The notes: generated by a model from the sequence alone, not told the origin. 64,000 nt of DNA from Solitalea longa (GCF_002920915.1 NZ_PQVF01000009.1:141193-205192); one strand, 5' to 3'. Positions 1 through 8,631 are shown, counted from the stretch's first letter. Numbers and translations: made by a program.

Positions 1-1
1 T

Positions 2-235
2 GGTGGATTATATGGAATAAATTTAGGAACGGTATTTTTTGGCGAATCGATGTTTCATGAGGTGAGCAATGCCTCAAAAGTGGCTTTTATTTACCTAATT
101 CAACAAATTCCCTTTTCCATCATCGATTGCCAAATGGAAACCGAGCATCTAAAAAGCCTTGGTGGTCAAAACATTCCGCTCGAAGATTTTCTATTAATCT
201 TAGAAGTGGAGGCTGAAAAAGATTGTCTGTTGTAA
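2..235 (+). CDS. aat: Leucyl/phenylalanyl-tRNA--protein transferase (3' end only)
   Basis: This is the C-terminal part of an Aat family enzyme, which transfers Leu or Phe from tRNA to the N-terminus of proteins to create an N-degron. The open frame runs in from the left edge without a start, so the gene is cut by the window. The visible part begins GGLYGINLGTVFFGESMF, which matches the family core (GG.YG...G..F.GESMF). It continues with SNASKVAF, DCQ and H..SLGG, all typical of the C-terminal GNAT-like domain. The in-frame ATG at 50 is internal. The gene converges on the zinc-ribbon gene, with a hairpin between them. Confidence 0.92.
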   Translation, partial: GGLYGINLGTVFFGESMFHEVSNASKVAFIYLIQQIPFSIIDCQMETEHLKSLGGQNIPLEDFLLILEVEAEKDCLL

Positions 236-329
236 TTGTTAAACTGAAGAATTGTAATAAATGGCTAAATTGTTAACTAGCTAAATTGTAAGACAAGGGA
301 TGAGAGGAATAATTGCTTAACCTTATATT

Positions 330-362
330 CTTGGAAGTGAGCGCTACACGAACACTTCCAAG
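330..362. terminator. Hairpin between convergent aat and zinc-ribbon gene
   Basis: A perfect 10-bp inverted repeat (cttggaagtg / cacttccaag) with a 13-nt loop lies between two convergent genes. There is no clear T-run on either side, so it is a structural rather than a classical terminator call. Confidence 0.45.
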
Positions 363-381
363 AACCGAGAGATTAATATGA

Positions 382-594
382 TCATTCTTCGAGGAACCAA
401 AATATATAAGTGCAGTCTGAACATACGTAACAAACTGCTGATTTATTTGCCCAATCGAGATTAAAAAATGAAGCAGTAGCAGTATTAAGCTGGGCTTCTC
501 TGGAATAAAATAAGTGGTTTTGGCAAATAGGGCAAGTTAATTTCTTCCCCTTTATTTGAACAGGCTCAGGCGTTGTCTTCGAAAAAATACTCAT
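382..594 (-). CDS. Small zinc-ribbon protein
   Basis: A 70-residue protein with two cysteine knuckles, C21-P-I-C24 and C58-S-D-C61, plus an extra C55. This is a treble-clef or zinc-ribbon pattern able to bind one zinc ion. The N-terminal 18 residues are polar and there is no signal peptide or membrane segment, so it is cytoplasmic. The C-terminal TYIFWFLEE is hydrophobic. Such proteins are usually annotated as nucleic-acid-binding or hypothetical; I cannot assign a partner. It is followed, same strand, by no close gene and converges on aat. Confidence 0.7.
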   Translation of the reverse strand: MSIFSKTTPEPVQIKGKKLTCPICQNHLFYSREAQLNTATASFFNLDWANKSAVCYVCSDCTYIFWFLEE

Positions 595-632
595 AATAAA
601 AAATATCAGTTAATAATTCAGCTAACCGCAAA

Positions 633-1040
633 TTAAGTAGATTTAGGTTGCAAAGCGAAGCCTAATTGCTGATGCATTGTTAAAAAATCATAGTGATTCC
701 AAGCTTCCGCAATTTGGCCATCTGCTATCCTTACCATACAAAGACCCGCAAATTCTACTTTTTTGCCACTGGCCACATCAATAGCAGTTACTTTGCAAAG
801 TGCACTTTCCATATCATCTTGTGAAATTACATCTTCAACCGTTACATGGACCTCATTAAATTTCTCTTTAAAATCATTAAAGAATTGTTTAAAAGCTTCA
901 ACGCCTCGCATTTGCCCTTCAGGACCTATACCATTAGCTATTCCATCAGTTGCAAACAATTTGTCAATAGAATCTCTACGGCCTTGATTCCATACTTCAT
1001 TGAACCATTGGTAGAGTAGCGAAGTTTGGTGATTACGCAT
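633..1040 (-). CDS. SnoaL-like / NTF2-fold protein
   Basis: 135 residues with the SnoaL-like ester-cyclase pattern: an N-terminal helix with WFNEVWNQGR, then D-rich IDKLFATDG, GVEAFKQFF, and a C-terminal strand GQIAEAWNHYDFLTMHQQLG. The ending W..YD...M.QQLG is typical of this NTF2-like group. Members either cyclise polyketides or have no known activity; a lone copy away from polyketide genes gives no substrate. No signal peptide is seen. The start at 1040 gives the usual family length. It lies 38 bases upstream of the zinc-ribbon gene on the same strand and could share its transcript. Confidence 0.8.
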   Translation of the reverse strand: MRNHQTSLLYQWFNEVWNQGRRDSIDKLFATDGIANGIGPEGQMRGVEAFKQFFNDFKEKFNEVHVTVEDVISQDDMESALCKVTAIDVASGKKVEFAGLCMVRIADGQIAEAWNHYDFLTMHQQLGFALQPKST

Positions 1041-1402
1041 ATGTTTAAAATTTAGAGTATCTAAACAGGTTGATAAGCATGGAGATAATATTGATGAAAC
1101 TGGCGTACTAACGGTATGGTTGTTGACCTGAGGGACTTTTGATGCGCTGTTCTAACCCGGTTTCAGGCCTGACGTTGCTTAAATAAATATAATAAAAAAG
1201 CGTGGGGCATCATTCACCGCGCTTAAATTTCCTGATTCAAGCCAACGTCTACAATCCCACTTTCCTGCTCCCTAAAATCCAACTTTTCCACATACCCTTT
1301 TTCTTTTATCAAACTCAAACCCTTTTACCCATGAAGTACTTGCATTTATCAATTTAATTATATAGCATTGTGATATCAAAATGATATTAACTATTTACCA
1401 CA
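1041..1402. other. Intergenic region, 362 bp, no gene seen
   Basis: This lies between two divergent genes (SnoaL-like on minus, SPFH on plus), so it should hold both promoters. I see no open frame longer than a few codons. It contains one terminator-like hairpin near 1198-1224 that belongs to neither flanking gene. Confidence 0.6.
1198..1224 (-). terminator. Terminator-like hairpin with no obvious gene
   Basis: The arms aagcgtgg and ccgcgctt pair over 8 bp with one G-U, around an 11-nt loop. Read on the minus strand they are followed by a run of six T residues. No annotated minus-strand gene ends here. Confidence 0.4.
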
Positions 1403-2254
1403 ATGAACGAAAAAATTAAAACACCTATATCAGGCTTTGCCATGTTAGGTTTCGCGGTATTATGTTTGGCTGGAACAGCCTTTTCATTTACCCAGGGCAT
1501 TATTCCACTAGGAATTCTGCTCTTTTTTGTAGCCATCATTTCATTTATGGGCATTATTATTATCAATCCCAACGAATCGCGTGTACTTACTTTTTTTGGA
1601 ACTTACGTTGGCACCGTAAAGGAAAACGGTTTATTCTTTGTAAATCCTTTGTTTAAAAAACAATCAGTTTCTTTGAGAGCCAGGAACCTGAATGGTCAAT
1701 CGCTAAAGGTTAATGACAAAATGGGTAACCCTATTGAAATTGCTGCGGTAATTGTTTGGCAGGTGAACGATACTGCTAAAGCAACTTTTTCGGTGGATAA
1801 TTACACCCAATACGTAAACATCCAAAGTGAAGCCGCTGTGAGGCATTTAGCCGGCAGCTGTCCGTATGATAATCTTGAAGATGAAAATGCCACTTTAACC
1901 CTGCGTGATGGGGCCGATAAAGTGAACGAAATGCTGGAGAACGAACTTAACGAACGTTTGGCTCCTGCCGGCATCACCGTTTTAGAAGCAAGGATCAGCC
2001 ACTTGGCCTATGCTCCTGAAATTGCCGGTGCCATGTTGCAGCGCCAACAAGCTACTGCTGTGGTTGCCGCTCGCAAACAAATTGTTGAAGGTGCCGTGGG
2101 AATGGTGCAAATGGCGCTTGAAAAGTTATCGGAGCGAGAAATAGTTCATTTAGATGAGGAACGCAAAGCGGCCATGGTGAGCAATTTATTAGTGGTTCTT
2201 TGCGCCGAAAAAGCGGTCAGTCCGGTATTAAACGCAGGAACTCTTTACAATTAA
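1403..2254 (+). CDS. SPFH / band 7 family membrane protein
   Basis: 283 residues. Two hydrophobic segments at about 11-30 and 36-54 anchor the protein. They are followed by the SPFH (stomatin/prohibitin/flotillin) core: [18 protein letters not shown], then GLFFVNPL, then [20 protein letters not shown] helical part rich in A, E and R follows ([25 protein letters not shown]). Family members oligomerise into membrane-associated scaffolds or rafts. The short frame immediately downstream (23 bases) encodes an Arc-like protein, an arrangement I know from other Bacteroidota, so the two are probably cotranscribed. The ATG at 1403 is preceded by an AT-rich promoter region. The family call is firm; the specific role is unknown. 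Confidence 0.9.
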   Translation: MNEKIKTPISGFAMLGFAVLCLAGTAFSFTQGIIPLGILLFFVAIISFMGIIIINPNESRVLTFFGTYVGTVKENGLFFVNPLFKKQSVSLRARNLNGQSLKVNDKMGNPIEIAAVIVWQVNDTAKATFSVDNYTQYVNIQSEAAVRHLAGSCPYDNLEDENATLTLRDGADKVNEMLENELNERLAPAGITVLEARISHLAYAPEIAGAMLQRQQATAVVAARKQIVEGAVGMVQMALEKLSEREIVHLDEERKAAMVSNLLVVLCAEKAVSPVLNAGTLYN

Positions 2255-2277
2255 GAATCAGTAGTTAATAATTAAAA

Positions 2278-2457
2278 ATGGCGGCAAAAAAAGCCTTTGT
2301 TTTACGGTTAAATCCTGAAATGCTAAAAGAGCTGGAAAGATGGGCTGCAGCAGAATTCCGCAGTGTGAATGGCCAGATCGAATACCTATTGCATGAAGCG
2401 ATCAAAAAGAACAATAAGAATTTTAAGCTAAAAGACGAGAACGAGAAAGAAGCTTGA
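2278..2457 (+). CDS. Arc-like ribbon-helix-helix small protein
   Basis: A 59-residue frame starting 23 bases after the SPFH stop. It begins MAAKKAFVLRLNPEMLKELE, a beta strand followed by a helix as in Arc/MetJ DNA-binding proteins. A turn and second helix follow (FRSVNGQIEYLLHEAIKK), and the tail is charged and lysine/glutamate-rich. The R-L strand and the S-x-N-x-x-I helix start are the usual RHH hallmarks. It is probably a small DNA-binding protein or an adaptor working with the SPFH protein; genes of this type often follow SPFH genes in Bacteroidota. The stop lies just before a long palindrome. Confidence 0.85.
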   Translation: MAAKKAFVLRLNPEMLKELERWAAAEFRSVNGQIEYLLHEAIKKNNKNFKLKDENEKEA

Positions 2458-2459
2458 TA

Positions 2460-2522
2460 CAGTCTCAAGTCCTCAGTCGGTGGTCTGCAAACTTGCACCT
2501 TCTGACTGAGGACTTGAGACTG
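2460..2522. terminator. Long perfect palindrome between convergent genes
   Basis: A 19-bp perfect inverted repeat (2460-2478 with 2504-2522, arm cagtctcaagtcctcagtc) encloses 25 nt. It fills the gap between the convergent RHH gene and lutB and touches the lutB stop. It probably acts as a bidirectional terminator, but its word-like composition also fits a dispersed intergenic repeat. Confidence 0.6.
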
Positions 2523-2523
2523 C

Positions 2524-3912
2524 TTATTTACCGTTATTTTTATGCAGCTCTCGCCATTGCTCATTAAATGACTTTTGAGCCATCGGAGGCAATTCGCGTC
2601 GTTTACCCCAGGTTTTATTGGCAAATTTCTTCAGAAAGAAGGCCTTCCATTTTCCGCCCAGCATGTTCATGAAACTACGCTTCATCATCCCCTTTTTCCA
2701 AAAATACCAAGTCCACATTTCGGATTTTGTCGCTAAATTTTCATTCACCGAATCTCTTCTGTTCAGTAATAGCATTTTATGAATATCAATATGAACCGGA
2801 CAAACTTCGGTGCATTTACCACACAAACTCGAGGCATAGCTTAAATGCTTGAACTCTTCCATTCCGCTCATATGCGGGGTAATGATGGAGCCGATAGGAC
2901 CGCTGTAAGTGGTTTCATAAGAATGGCCACCAATGTTTTTATAAACCGGACAACCATTTAAACAAGCACCGCAACGTATGCAATACAAGCCTTGTCGCTG
3001 TTCTTTTTGCGCCAATAAATTAGTACGTCCATTATCTAACAACACCACATACATTTCATCGGGTCCATCCATTTCCTCAGGCTGCCTTGGCCCACTGATA
3101 ATGGAATTGTAAACCGTCATATTTTGCCCAGTGCCGTGTGTAGCTAGTAAAGGCCAGAACAGGTCAAGGTCGTAAATGCTTGGAATAATTTTTTCGATCC
3201 CAACAATAGCAATATGCACTTTAGGAAATGTGGTAGAAAGACGCGCGTTTCCTTCGTTTTCGGTTAAACAAACACTTCCGGTATCGGCAATTAAAAAGTT
3301 ACCCCCTGTAATGCCAATATCAGCAGTTACATATTTATTACGCAGCAGTTCGCGGGCTTTTTGGGTAAGCTGCTCCGGTGTTGAATCGATGGGTGTCCCA
3401 AATCGTTCGTGAAACAGTTTGGCAATATCTTCTTTAGAAAGGTGCATTGCCGGAGTAACGATGTGATATGGTTTTTGTCCCAGTAATTGAACTATATATT
3501 CGCCTAAATCGGTTTCAAGCGCCTCAATGCCATGGTGTTCAAGAAATTCGTTCAGTTCAATTTCTTCAGTGGTCATAGATTTCGACTTGACCATTGTTTT
3601 GGCGTTGTGCTTTTCGAAAATGGCAAGGATCTCCTTATTAGCTTCAGCGGCATTATTGGCCCAAATGACCTTTCCTCCCTTACGGGTAAAGTTAGCTTCA
3701 AATTCGATCAGGTATTTTTCGAGATTTTCGATCGTTCGCCATTTGGCGATATTGGCCTTTTTACGGGAGTTTTCGAGATCAAAAAACCTTGAAATACCAT
3801 TAGCTACAGCAGTATCGTATTTGGTGATGTTGTAATTGATCTTACGACGATGTTCAAGATCAAAAGCCTTAATTTCGGCATCGGTGAGAAATTGCGTTGA
3901 ATGCTGACTCAT
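2524..3912 (-). CDS. lutB: LutB-like lactate utilisation iron-sulfur protein
   Basis: 462 residues. The N-terminal two thirds is the LUD domain (ITGGNFLIADTGSVCLTENEGN, residues 201-222). The C-terminal part has two [4Fe-4S] motifs, C311-x2-C314-x2-C317-x3-C321 followed by P, and C364-x2-C367-x3-C371 followed by P. This matches LutB (YkgF), a subunit of the LutABC L-lactate oxidation complex that feeds electrons from lactate into the respiratory chain. Neither lutA nor lutC is adjacent, so in this genome the subunits must be encoded elsewhere or the protein acts in another complex. The start at 3912 gives the family length. It is divergent from the 4063 gene. Confidence 0.9.
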   Translation of the reverse strand: MSQHSTQFLTDAEIKAFDLEHRRKINYNITKYDTAVANGISRFFDLENSRKKANIAKWRTIENLEKYLIEFEANFTRKGGKVIWANNAAEANKEILAIFEKHNAKTMVKSKSMTTEEIELNEFLEHHGIEALETDLGEYIVQLLGQKPYHIVTPAMHLSKEDIAKLFHERFGTPIDSTPEQLTQKARELLRNKYVTADIGITGGNFLIADTGSVCLTENEGNARLSTTFPKVHIAIVGIEKIIPSIYDLDLFWPLLATHGTGQNMTVYNSIISGPRQPEEMDGPDEMYVVLLDNGRTNLLAQKEQRQGLYCIRCGACLNGCPVYKNIGGHSYETTYSGPIGSIITPHMSGMEEFKHLSYASSLCGKCTEVCPVHIDIHKMLLLNRRDSVNENLATKSEMWTWYFWKKGMMKRSFMNMLGGKWKAFFLKKFANKTWGKRRELPPMAQKSFNEQWRELHKNNGK

Positions 3913-4002
3913 GCAATCAAAAATAAATAAAATGAAAAATAATTAACATGTATAAAACCCTCTTTTTATGCACAATACGTGGTAATTATTCAAGCTTATA
4001 AA

Positions 4003-4034
4003 TTTTGATATTGGACACGCAAGAACTACCTTTG
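4003..4034 (+). promoter_or_regulatory. Bacteroidota-type promoter for the 4063-6328 genes
   Basis: A TTTTG at 4003-4007 and TACCTTTG at 4027-4034 are separated by exactly 19 nt. This matches the TTTG-N19-TANNTTTG consensus recognised by the Bacteroidota primary sigma factor. The ATG at 4063 follows after 28 nt, leaving a short leader. Confidence 0.7.
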
Positions 4035-4062
4035 AATAGCTGTAAATCAGCAGTTTACAAAA

Positions 4063-4890
4063 ATGTCTGCCGCTCCTAAACAACTCAGCCCACAAAAATG
4101 GGTAATTATTTCGGCCATTGGGTTCGTTCTCTTTCTAATGGCAGCCATCCTTTTTTCTGTTTTAGCTTCGCAATTCAACAACATCTCTTTAAGCGCTTAT
4201 TTCTTTTTGCTTGTAATCATTGCCCTGTTAGCGGCCTCATTTTTAGGAGGCGCCTTACGGTCGCGGGCAAAATATAAAGGCAAGGCATACGGCGGCACCC
4301 TTGAAATAACCGGACCGGCAGTTATTTTTTTCCTGCTCCTTTACCTGGGTTATAAATATCAGCCAACCCCTTCTTCCTTCAGCTTAATCTTAACTATTTA
4401 CGAGGTTGGCAATAAAAACAAACCAATAACAACAGGAGAGGTCACGCTCATTTTTAATGATTTTAGAGATACCAAAAGTTTGAACAAAGAAGGACAGGTT
4501 CTTTTTGCTCAACTGCCGGCTGCACAAAAAGGCCAGGACGTAATTGTGCTCGTAAACGCAGACGACCATGAATCAAAGGAGCTTAAAATTACCATTCCGC
4601 TGGATGATCATCCGGTAATTAACATGGGTTTGGCCAAAAAGCAAGCCTTCGTTTCTGTTCACGGAACCGTATTTTCTCACAACGGCGAACTTGTAAAAAA
4701 CGCTTTGTTAAACGTCAACGATGGATTAGCCGAAGGAATCTCTGACCAATTAGGGAACTTCAACTTCAGGGTTCCATTAAAAGCCGGAACCGAAGTTAAA
4801 CTTCGGATTTACAAAGACAATAAAATAAAGTTGGACGAAAACATCATTCTTTCGGATGAAGTTTCGATGACTTTTAGGATTGATCAATAA
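4063..4890 (+). CDS. Membrane protein with C-terminal beta-sandwich domain, function unknown
   Basis: 275 residues. Three hydrophobic helices lie at roughly 12-35, 43-65 and 83-98, followed by a soluble part. The C-terminal part (about 185-275) resembles a carboxypeptidase-regulatory-like beta sandwich (VSVHGTVFSHNGELVKNALLNVNDG, then LGNFNFRVPL). A similar sandwich appears at the N-terminus of the next product. The stop and the next start are separated by only 2 bases, so the two genes are surely cotranscribed. I do not recognise the family. The layout suggests a membrane anchor presenting a beta domain to the periplasm. Confidence 0.7.
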   Translation: MSAAPKQLSPQKWVIISAIGFVLFLMAAILFSVLASQFNNISLSAYFFLLVIIALLAASFLGGALRSRAKYKGKAYGGTLEITGPAVIFFLLLYLGYKYQPTPSSFSLILTIYEVGNKNKPITTGEVTLIFNDFRDTKSLNKEGQVLFAQLPAAQKGQDVIVLVNADDHESKELKITIPLDDHPVINMGLAKKQAFVSVHGTVFSHNGELVKNALLNVNDGLAEGISDQLGNFNFRVPLKAGTEVKLRIYKDNKIKLDENIILSDEVSMTFRIDQ

Positions 4891-4892
4891 TC

Positions 4893-5888
4893 ATGAAACT
4901 GCTCGTTATTTTTTTCCTGATAATGATATCCCAGGTAAACATCAACCATGTGAAAGGACAAACCACGCAAAAATTCAAAGGGCATATCATCCATAACAAC
5001 AATAAAGTATTAACACCTTTAGAAGTGCGGGTTGAATCCTATTTAACTACCACAAACAGTTCGGGATATTTTGATGTGGCATTACCTGCTGAGCTGACAC
5101 AGATTCGTATTGAAATAGCGGATAAGCGCTATATGATCCTTTATCCAATCAATGGCAGGGTATTGATTCCCAAAGATCCTAAACTAGTAACTGATATTAT
5201 TATTGCCGATTTGAGTGAGGATAAAACACTCTCTGCTTATATCAACTATTCGAGAAGGATCGAGAAAAGTGTTGGAGGCAATTCTGAAGAAGTACGGGCC
5301 TTAAAAAAACAACTGGATTCAGTGACCACACTGTTAACCAAACAATACAATTTAAAAGAGGCCGATCTACGCTCGGCACTTGAACTTCAAAAGGGAAGAG
5401 AAAAAACCTATGCTGAACTGTCGGAGTTGCTAAATGTATATGTAAACGAGGCCAAAGACCTGGAAAATGCCTTTAAATATGTTGCTGATTATGCCTTCCA
5501 AAACCAGGATGCACTTAAGCAGCTGATTGATGCTATTAATTCCTACAATGCGGCTTATGAGAAGCTTAATACTGTTCATCAGCAATATTATACCTCTATA
5601 AAAAGCAATTGGCAAAGTGATGAATTGGCGGAGAACTATAACAACCTCACTGATTTTGCGTTGAACGACCTGCACAAAAGCAAAATACTGCCTCTTAATA
5701 CTTTATGTCGATCGATAAATGATTATGTGAACCGGGGAAAGAAGGATGACAACTTTAAAATACAGATACTCAATCAAATACAAATGTCGGTAAGTAGTTT
5801 AAATCAAAGCATCCAAGTGCTAAACGATAAGACCAATGTATTGCTTACCAAACTTCAGGCTAAAATAAACCCCTTGCCAACCGAGTAG
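4893..5888 (+). CDS. Secreted protein with beta domain and long helical region, function unknown
   Basis: 331 residues. An N-terminal hydrophobic signal (about residues 1-20, MKLLVIFFLIMISQVNIN) is followed by a carboxypeptidase-regulatory-like beta domain (FKGHIIHNNNKVLTPLEVRV, then NSSGYFDVALP). From about residue 115 to the end it is almost entirely helical and rich in L, K, E, N and Q, consistent with coiled coil. It has no catalytic motif I can name. It starts 2 bases after the previous gene and precedes a lipoprotein gene by 44 bases, so the three may form one envelope-associated unit. Confidence 0.7.
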   Translation: MKLLVIFFLIMISQVNINHVKGQTTQKFKGHIIHNNNKVLTPLEVRVESYLTTTNSSGYFDVALPAELTQIRIEIADKRYMILYPINGRVLIPKDPKLVTDIIIADLSEDKTLSAYINYSRRIEKSVGGNSEEVRALKKQLDSVTTLLTKQYNLKEADLRSALELQKGREKTYAELSELLNVYVNEAKDLENAFKYVADYAFQNQDALKQLIDAINSYNAAYEKLNTVHQQYYTSIKSNWQSDELAENYNNLTDFALNDLHKSKILPLNTLCRSINDYVNRGKKDDNFKIQILNQIQMSVSSLNQSIQVLNDKTNVLLTKLQAKINPLPTE

Positions 5889-5932
5889 AGCCTCGACTGT
5901 CAAGCAATTATAAAATTTAAAATTGACAGAAA

Positions 5933-6328
5933 ATGAAACTCCTGAAAAAACTCCCGATCATAACCATGATAGTGGTTATGGCGCAACAATTAAGCAGCTG
6001 CGGAGCAGAAGCAGTGGCAGCACTGTTTATTCCGCTAATTTCGGCCAAAACATGGACGGATCAAGCTGATGATCAACATACCTTTTTCTTTAATGTTGAT
6101 ACCGAAGGAAAATCCAAAAGCAATTTTATCGGAAATGAAAATATTGAAGGTAATCAAGATAGGTTCAGCGGTTACTATGATGAACATTATATCGAATTTA
6201 CCTATACTGAAATTAACTCATCAGATGCCACAAAATTGGGTGCTAAATACACCGGTAAAATAGAAGATCAAAAGTTAATACGATTGAAGACCAATAAGGG
6301 TAAAGAATTAGTGCTGACAAGTAACTGA
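5933..6328 (+). CDS. Small lipoprotein, function unknown
   Basis: 131 residues with a lipoprotein signal: basic start MKLLKKL, hydrophobic core, and lipobox LSSC ending at C23. The mature part begins with a short hydrophobic stretch (AVAALFIPLIS) and then a small beta-rich domain (NFIGNENIEGNQDRFSGYYD, then HYIEFTY). No cysteine other than C23 is present. It resembles small lipoproteins that are unannotated in Bacteroidota. It is third in the putative envelope operon starting at 4063 and is followed by a 278-bp AT-rich gap in which I see no gene. Confidence 0.7.
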   Translation: MKLLKKLPIITMIVVMAQQLSSCGAEAVAALFIPLISAKTWTDQADDQHTFFFNVDTEGKSKSNFIGNENIEGNQDRFSGYYDEHYIEFTYTEINSSDATKLGAKYTGKIEDQKLIRLKTNKGKELVLTSN

Positions 6329-6606
6329 CTTTACGAATATTTCATTTAATCAGCTTTATTAATAAAACTTTTTTACAGATGCACTTGCTATTATTCTTTA
6401 TTTACATTATGTTGGTAATAATTTAATTTAGTTACTATTATCTAAATCACCTGCTTTCTCTATTAATTTTCCAAACTGAGAATATAAATATTGCCATAAA
6501 TTTTCTTTAAGAAAGGTATTACTTAAAGCGCTCCGTTTAACATTATGCAGAATGTGTCGATACTTTTCGAACAAAAATTGGTTGTATTGGCTAAAAGGTT
6601 TTAATC

Positions 6607-6993
6607 ATGGAAAACAGTTTAGCAGACCTCAAAGTGCTTTTAGTGGAAGATCAGCCGATAAACCAGTTTCTGGCGGTTTCCATTTTACACAGCTGGAAAA
6701 TAATGGTTGAAGTAGCCGCGAATGGACAACTCGCTATTGAGAAATTAAACAGCGTTAATTACGATTTAATTCTGATGGATATTCAGATGCCTGTACTTGA
6801 CGGGCTTTCGGCAACCAAAATCATCCGGCAGGAATTAAAGCTCAGCACCCCCATCATTGCTTTAACTGCCGATTCATCTAAAATTGGGGAAGAATATTGC
6901 CAGTCGATAGGAATGAATGGCTATTTGACTAAGCCTTTTCAACCTGATATTTTATATGAGAAAATGTATAGTCTGATTTATCAGTACAGTTAA
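6607..6993 (+). CDS. Stand-alone response regulator receiver
   Basis: 128 residues consisting of only a CheY-like receiver. The acidic pair E14-D15 (LLVEDQPIN), phosphoacceptor D58 (LILMDIQMPVLDG), T87 (ALTAD) and K109 (LTKPF) are all present, so it should be phosphorylatable. There is no output domain. The VEDQPINQ start is typical of receivers detached from hybrid histidine kinases. No kinase is nearby, so its partner is encoded elsewhere and it may work by protein contact. It converges on the M28 peptidase gene with a strong terminator between. Confidence 0.9.
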   Translation: MENSLADLKVLLVEDQPINQFLAVSILHSWKIMVEVAANGQLAIEKLNSVNYDLILMDIQMPVLDGLSATKIIRQELKLSTPIIALTADSSKIGEEYCQSIGMNGYLTKPFQPDILYEKMYSLIYQYS

Positions 6994-7023
6994 GAATTCG
7001 TTGAAACTTTCCTGAATTATCAT

Positions 7024-7049
7024 AAAAAGGGGGCCTTTGCCCCCTTTTT
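7024..7049. terminator. Strong bidirectional terminator
   Basis: A perfect 11-bp stem (aaaaagggggc / gcccccttttt) with a 4-nt loop, with A and T runs on both sides. It lies between the convergent response regulator and M28 peptidase genes and should serve both. Confidence 0.9.
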
Positions 7050-7050
7050 A

Positions 7051-8631
7051 TTATCTGTTTGACGGAAAATCATTTTTTACATCCACTACGGGACGTTTAT
7101 CTGCATTTGCCAGGTTCCAGGCGGTTGTAAAAATCAGCTTAACACGTTTAGCCATAAGGTTAAAATGGATCTTTTCCACTTTATCGCCAGGCTGGTGATA
7201 ATCCTCATGAACACCATTAAAATAAAAAATCACCGGAATACCATGTCTTGCGAAATTATAATGATCGGAACGGTAATAAAAACGATTCGGATCTTTAGGA
7301 TCGTTGTATTTATAATCGAGTTTAATGTTTACACTTTCGGTATTTGCTACTTCGCTAAGCTTATGTAAATCGGTGCTCAACTTATCCGAACCAATCAAAT
7401 AAACGTAATTGGTATCTACTAAATGGGCATTGTCGATACGGCCAACCATGTCGGTATTTAAATCGGCAATAGTTTTATCCAAAGGAATTACGGGATTATC
7501 GGAATACCATTGAGAGCCCAATAAACCTTTTTCTTCACCGGTAAAGGTTAAGAAAAGAATACTCCTGCGACTGCCCTTTCCTGCTTTTTTTGCTTCAGAA
7601 AAGGCCTGCGCCATGGCCAGCACGGAAGTTGTCCCTGAGCCATCATCATCGGCACCATTGTTAATCTTTCCATTTATAATTCCAATGTGGTCGTAATGCG
7701 AAGAAAGCACCAAAACTTCGTCCTTCAGATCTGTTCCCGGTAAAAAACCCATAACGTTCATGGCTTTCACCGGTATTTCATTCATTTTAAAAGTAAGTTC
7801 GAATTTTTGATTTACAACCGCCGACTGTGGTTTACCGCTGGCTATCAGTTGAGCCATCAATTCCTCTACAGTTTTGCCTTTAGACTTCAATAATTCGGCG
7901 GCTAATTCTTCCGAGATATAAACTACCGGGGTCCGCGAAGGCATATTTTGCTTGGTGGCAAAGTCGATACTTTTAGCCTTAATTTGTGAAGCATAATTCG
8001 CCATTGATGCTCTTAAATTCGGATAAACAGCAATGATCAGCCTAGGGTGCATAGCCTGCAGATCGCGCAACTTTTTACGAGGATCTAATGTATAATCAGA
8101 AAAACCTTGCTTACCGGTAATTAGACTTTTACCTGTCTTATCCATCGGTTCGCCATTTAATATCAGGACCACTTTGTCGGTTACATCAACTTTGGCAAAA
8201 TCATTCCACAACTGATCGTTAATACCGTAGCCAGCAAAAAGAAAGTTCGATTCCTTAAAATTTAATGATGGAGGCATACTGCTACCTGTCACCAAAAAAT
8301 CTTCAGCAAACTTAAAAACCGTTCCATTTACAGTTATAGCTGCATCGCCAATTGATTTTTCAACTAATGGAACCGATTGAAAATAGGATCCATTAACCGG
8401 CGCTTCCAATCCAAAAGACTTAAACTGGGCCGCGATATAATCGGCAGCAAGTAATGAACCTTTTTGGCCTGTTTCACGGCCTTCAAATTCATCAGAAGCA
8501 ATAATTGATAAATGTTTTCGAAGTAATGGAGCATCAATGTTCTCAGCAAACTTACCTGCTACCGACTGCGCCGAAGCAATGCCGCAAGCTGCCATAAACA
8601 ATAAGGCAAACAAACTTATTTCTCTCTTCAT
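7051..8631 (-). CDS. Secreted M28 family zinc aminopeptidase
   Basis: 526 residues with a signal peptide (MKREISLFALLFMAACGIASAQ). A PA-domain-like insert precedes the M28 catalytic domain. The dizinc site is complete: H312 (SHYDH), bridging D329 (GADDDGSG), general base E366 with ligand E367 (TGEEKG), D394 (NTDMVG) and H479 (DYHQPGD). Such enzymes remove N-terminal residues from peptides in the periplasm or outside the cell. The length fits the PA-containing group. It sits downstream of rpiB on the same strand but is separated from it by a terminator, so it likely has its own promoter. Confidence 0.92.
   Translation of the reverse strand: MKREISLFALLFMAACGIASAQSVAGKFAENIDAPLLRKHLSIIASDEFEGRETGQKGSLLAADYIAAQFKSFGLEAPVNGSYFQSVPLVEKSIGDAAITVNGTVFKFAEDFLVTGSSMPPSLNFKESNFLFAGYGINDQLWNDFAKVDVTDKVVLILNGEPMDKTGKSLITGKQGFSDYTLDPRKKLRDLQAMHPRLIIAVYPNLRASMANYASQIKAKSIDFATKQNMPSRTPVVYISEELAAELLKSKGKTVEELMAQLIASGKPQSAVVNQKFELTFKMNEIPVKAMNVMGFLPGTDLKDEVLVLSSHYDHIGIINGKINNGADDDGSGTTSVLAMAQAFSEAKKAGKGSRRSILFLTFTGEEKGLLGSQWYSDNPVIPLDKTIADLNTDMVGRIDNAHLVDTNYVYLIGSDKLSTDLHKLSEVANTESVNIKLDYKYNDPKDPNRFYYRSDHYNFARHGIPVIFYFNGVHEDYHQPGDKVEKIHFNLMAKRVKLIFTTAWNLANADKRPVVDVKNDFPSNR

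Noticed and set aside
6329..6606. Small gene in the AT-rich gap before the response regulator
   Set aside because: No open frame with a plausible start and coding character was found.
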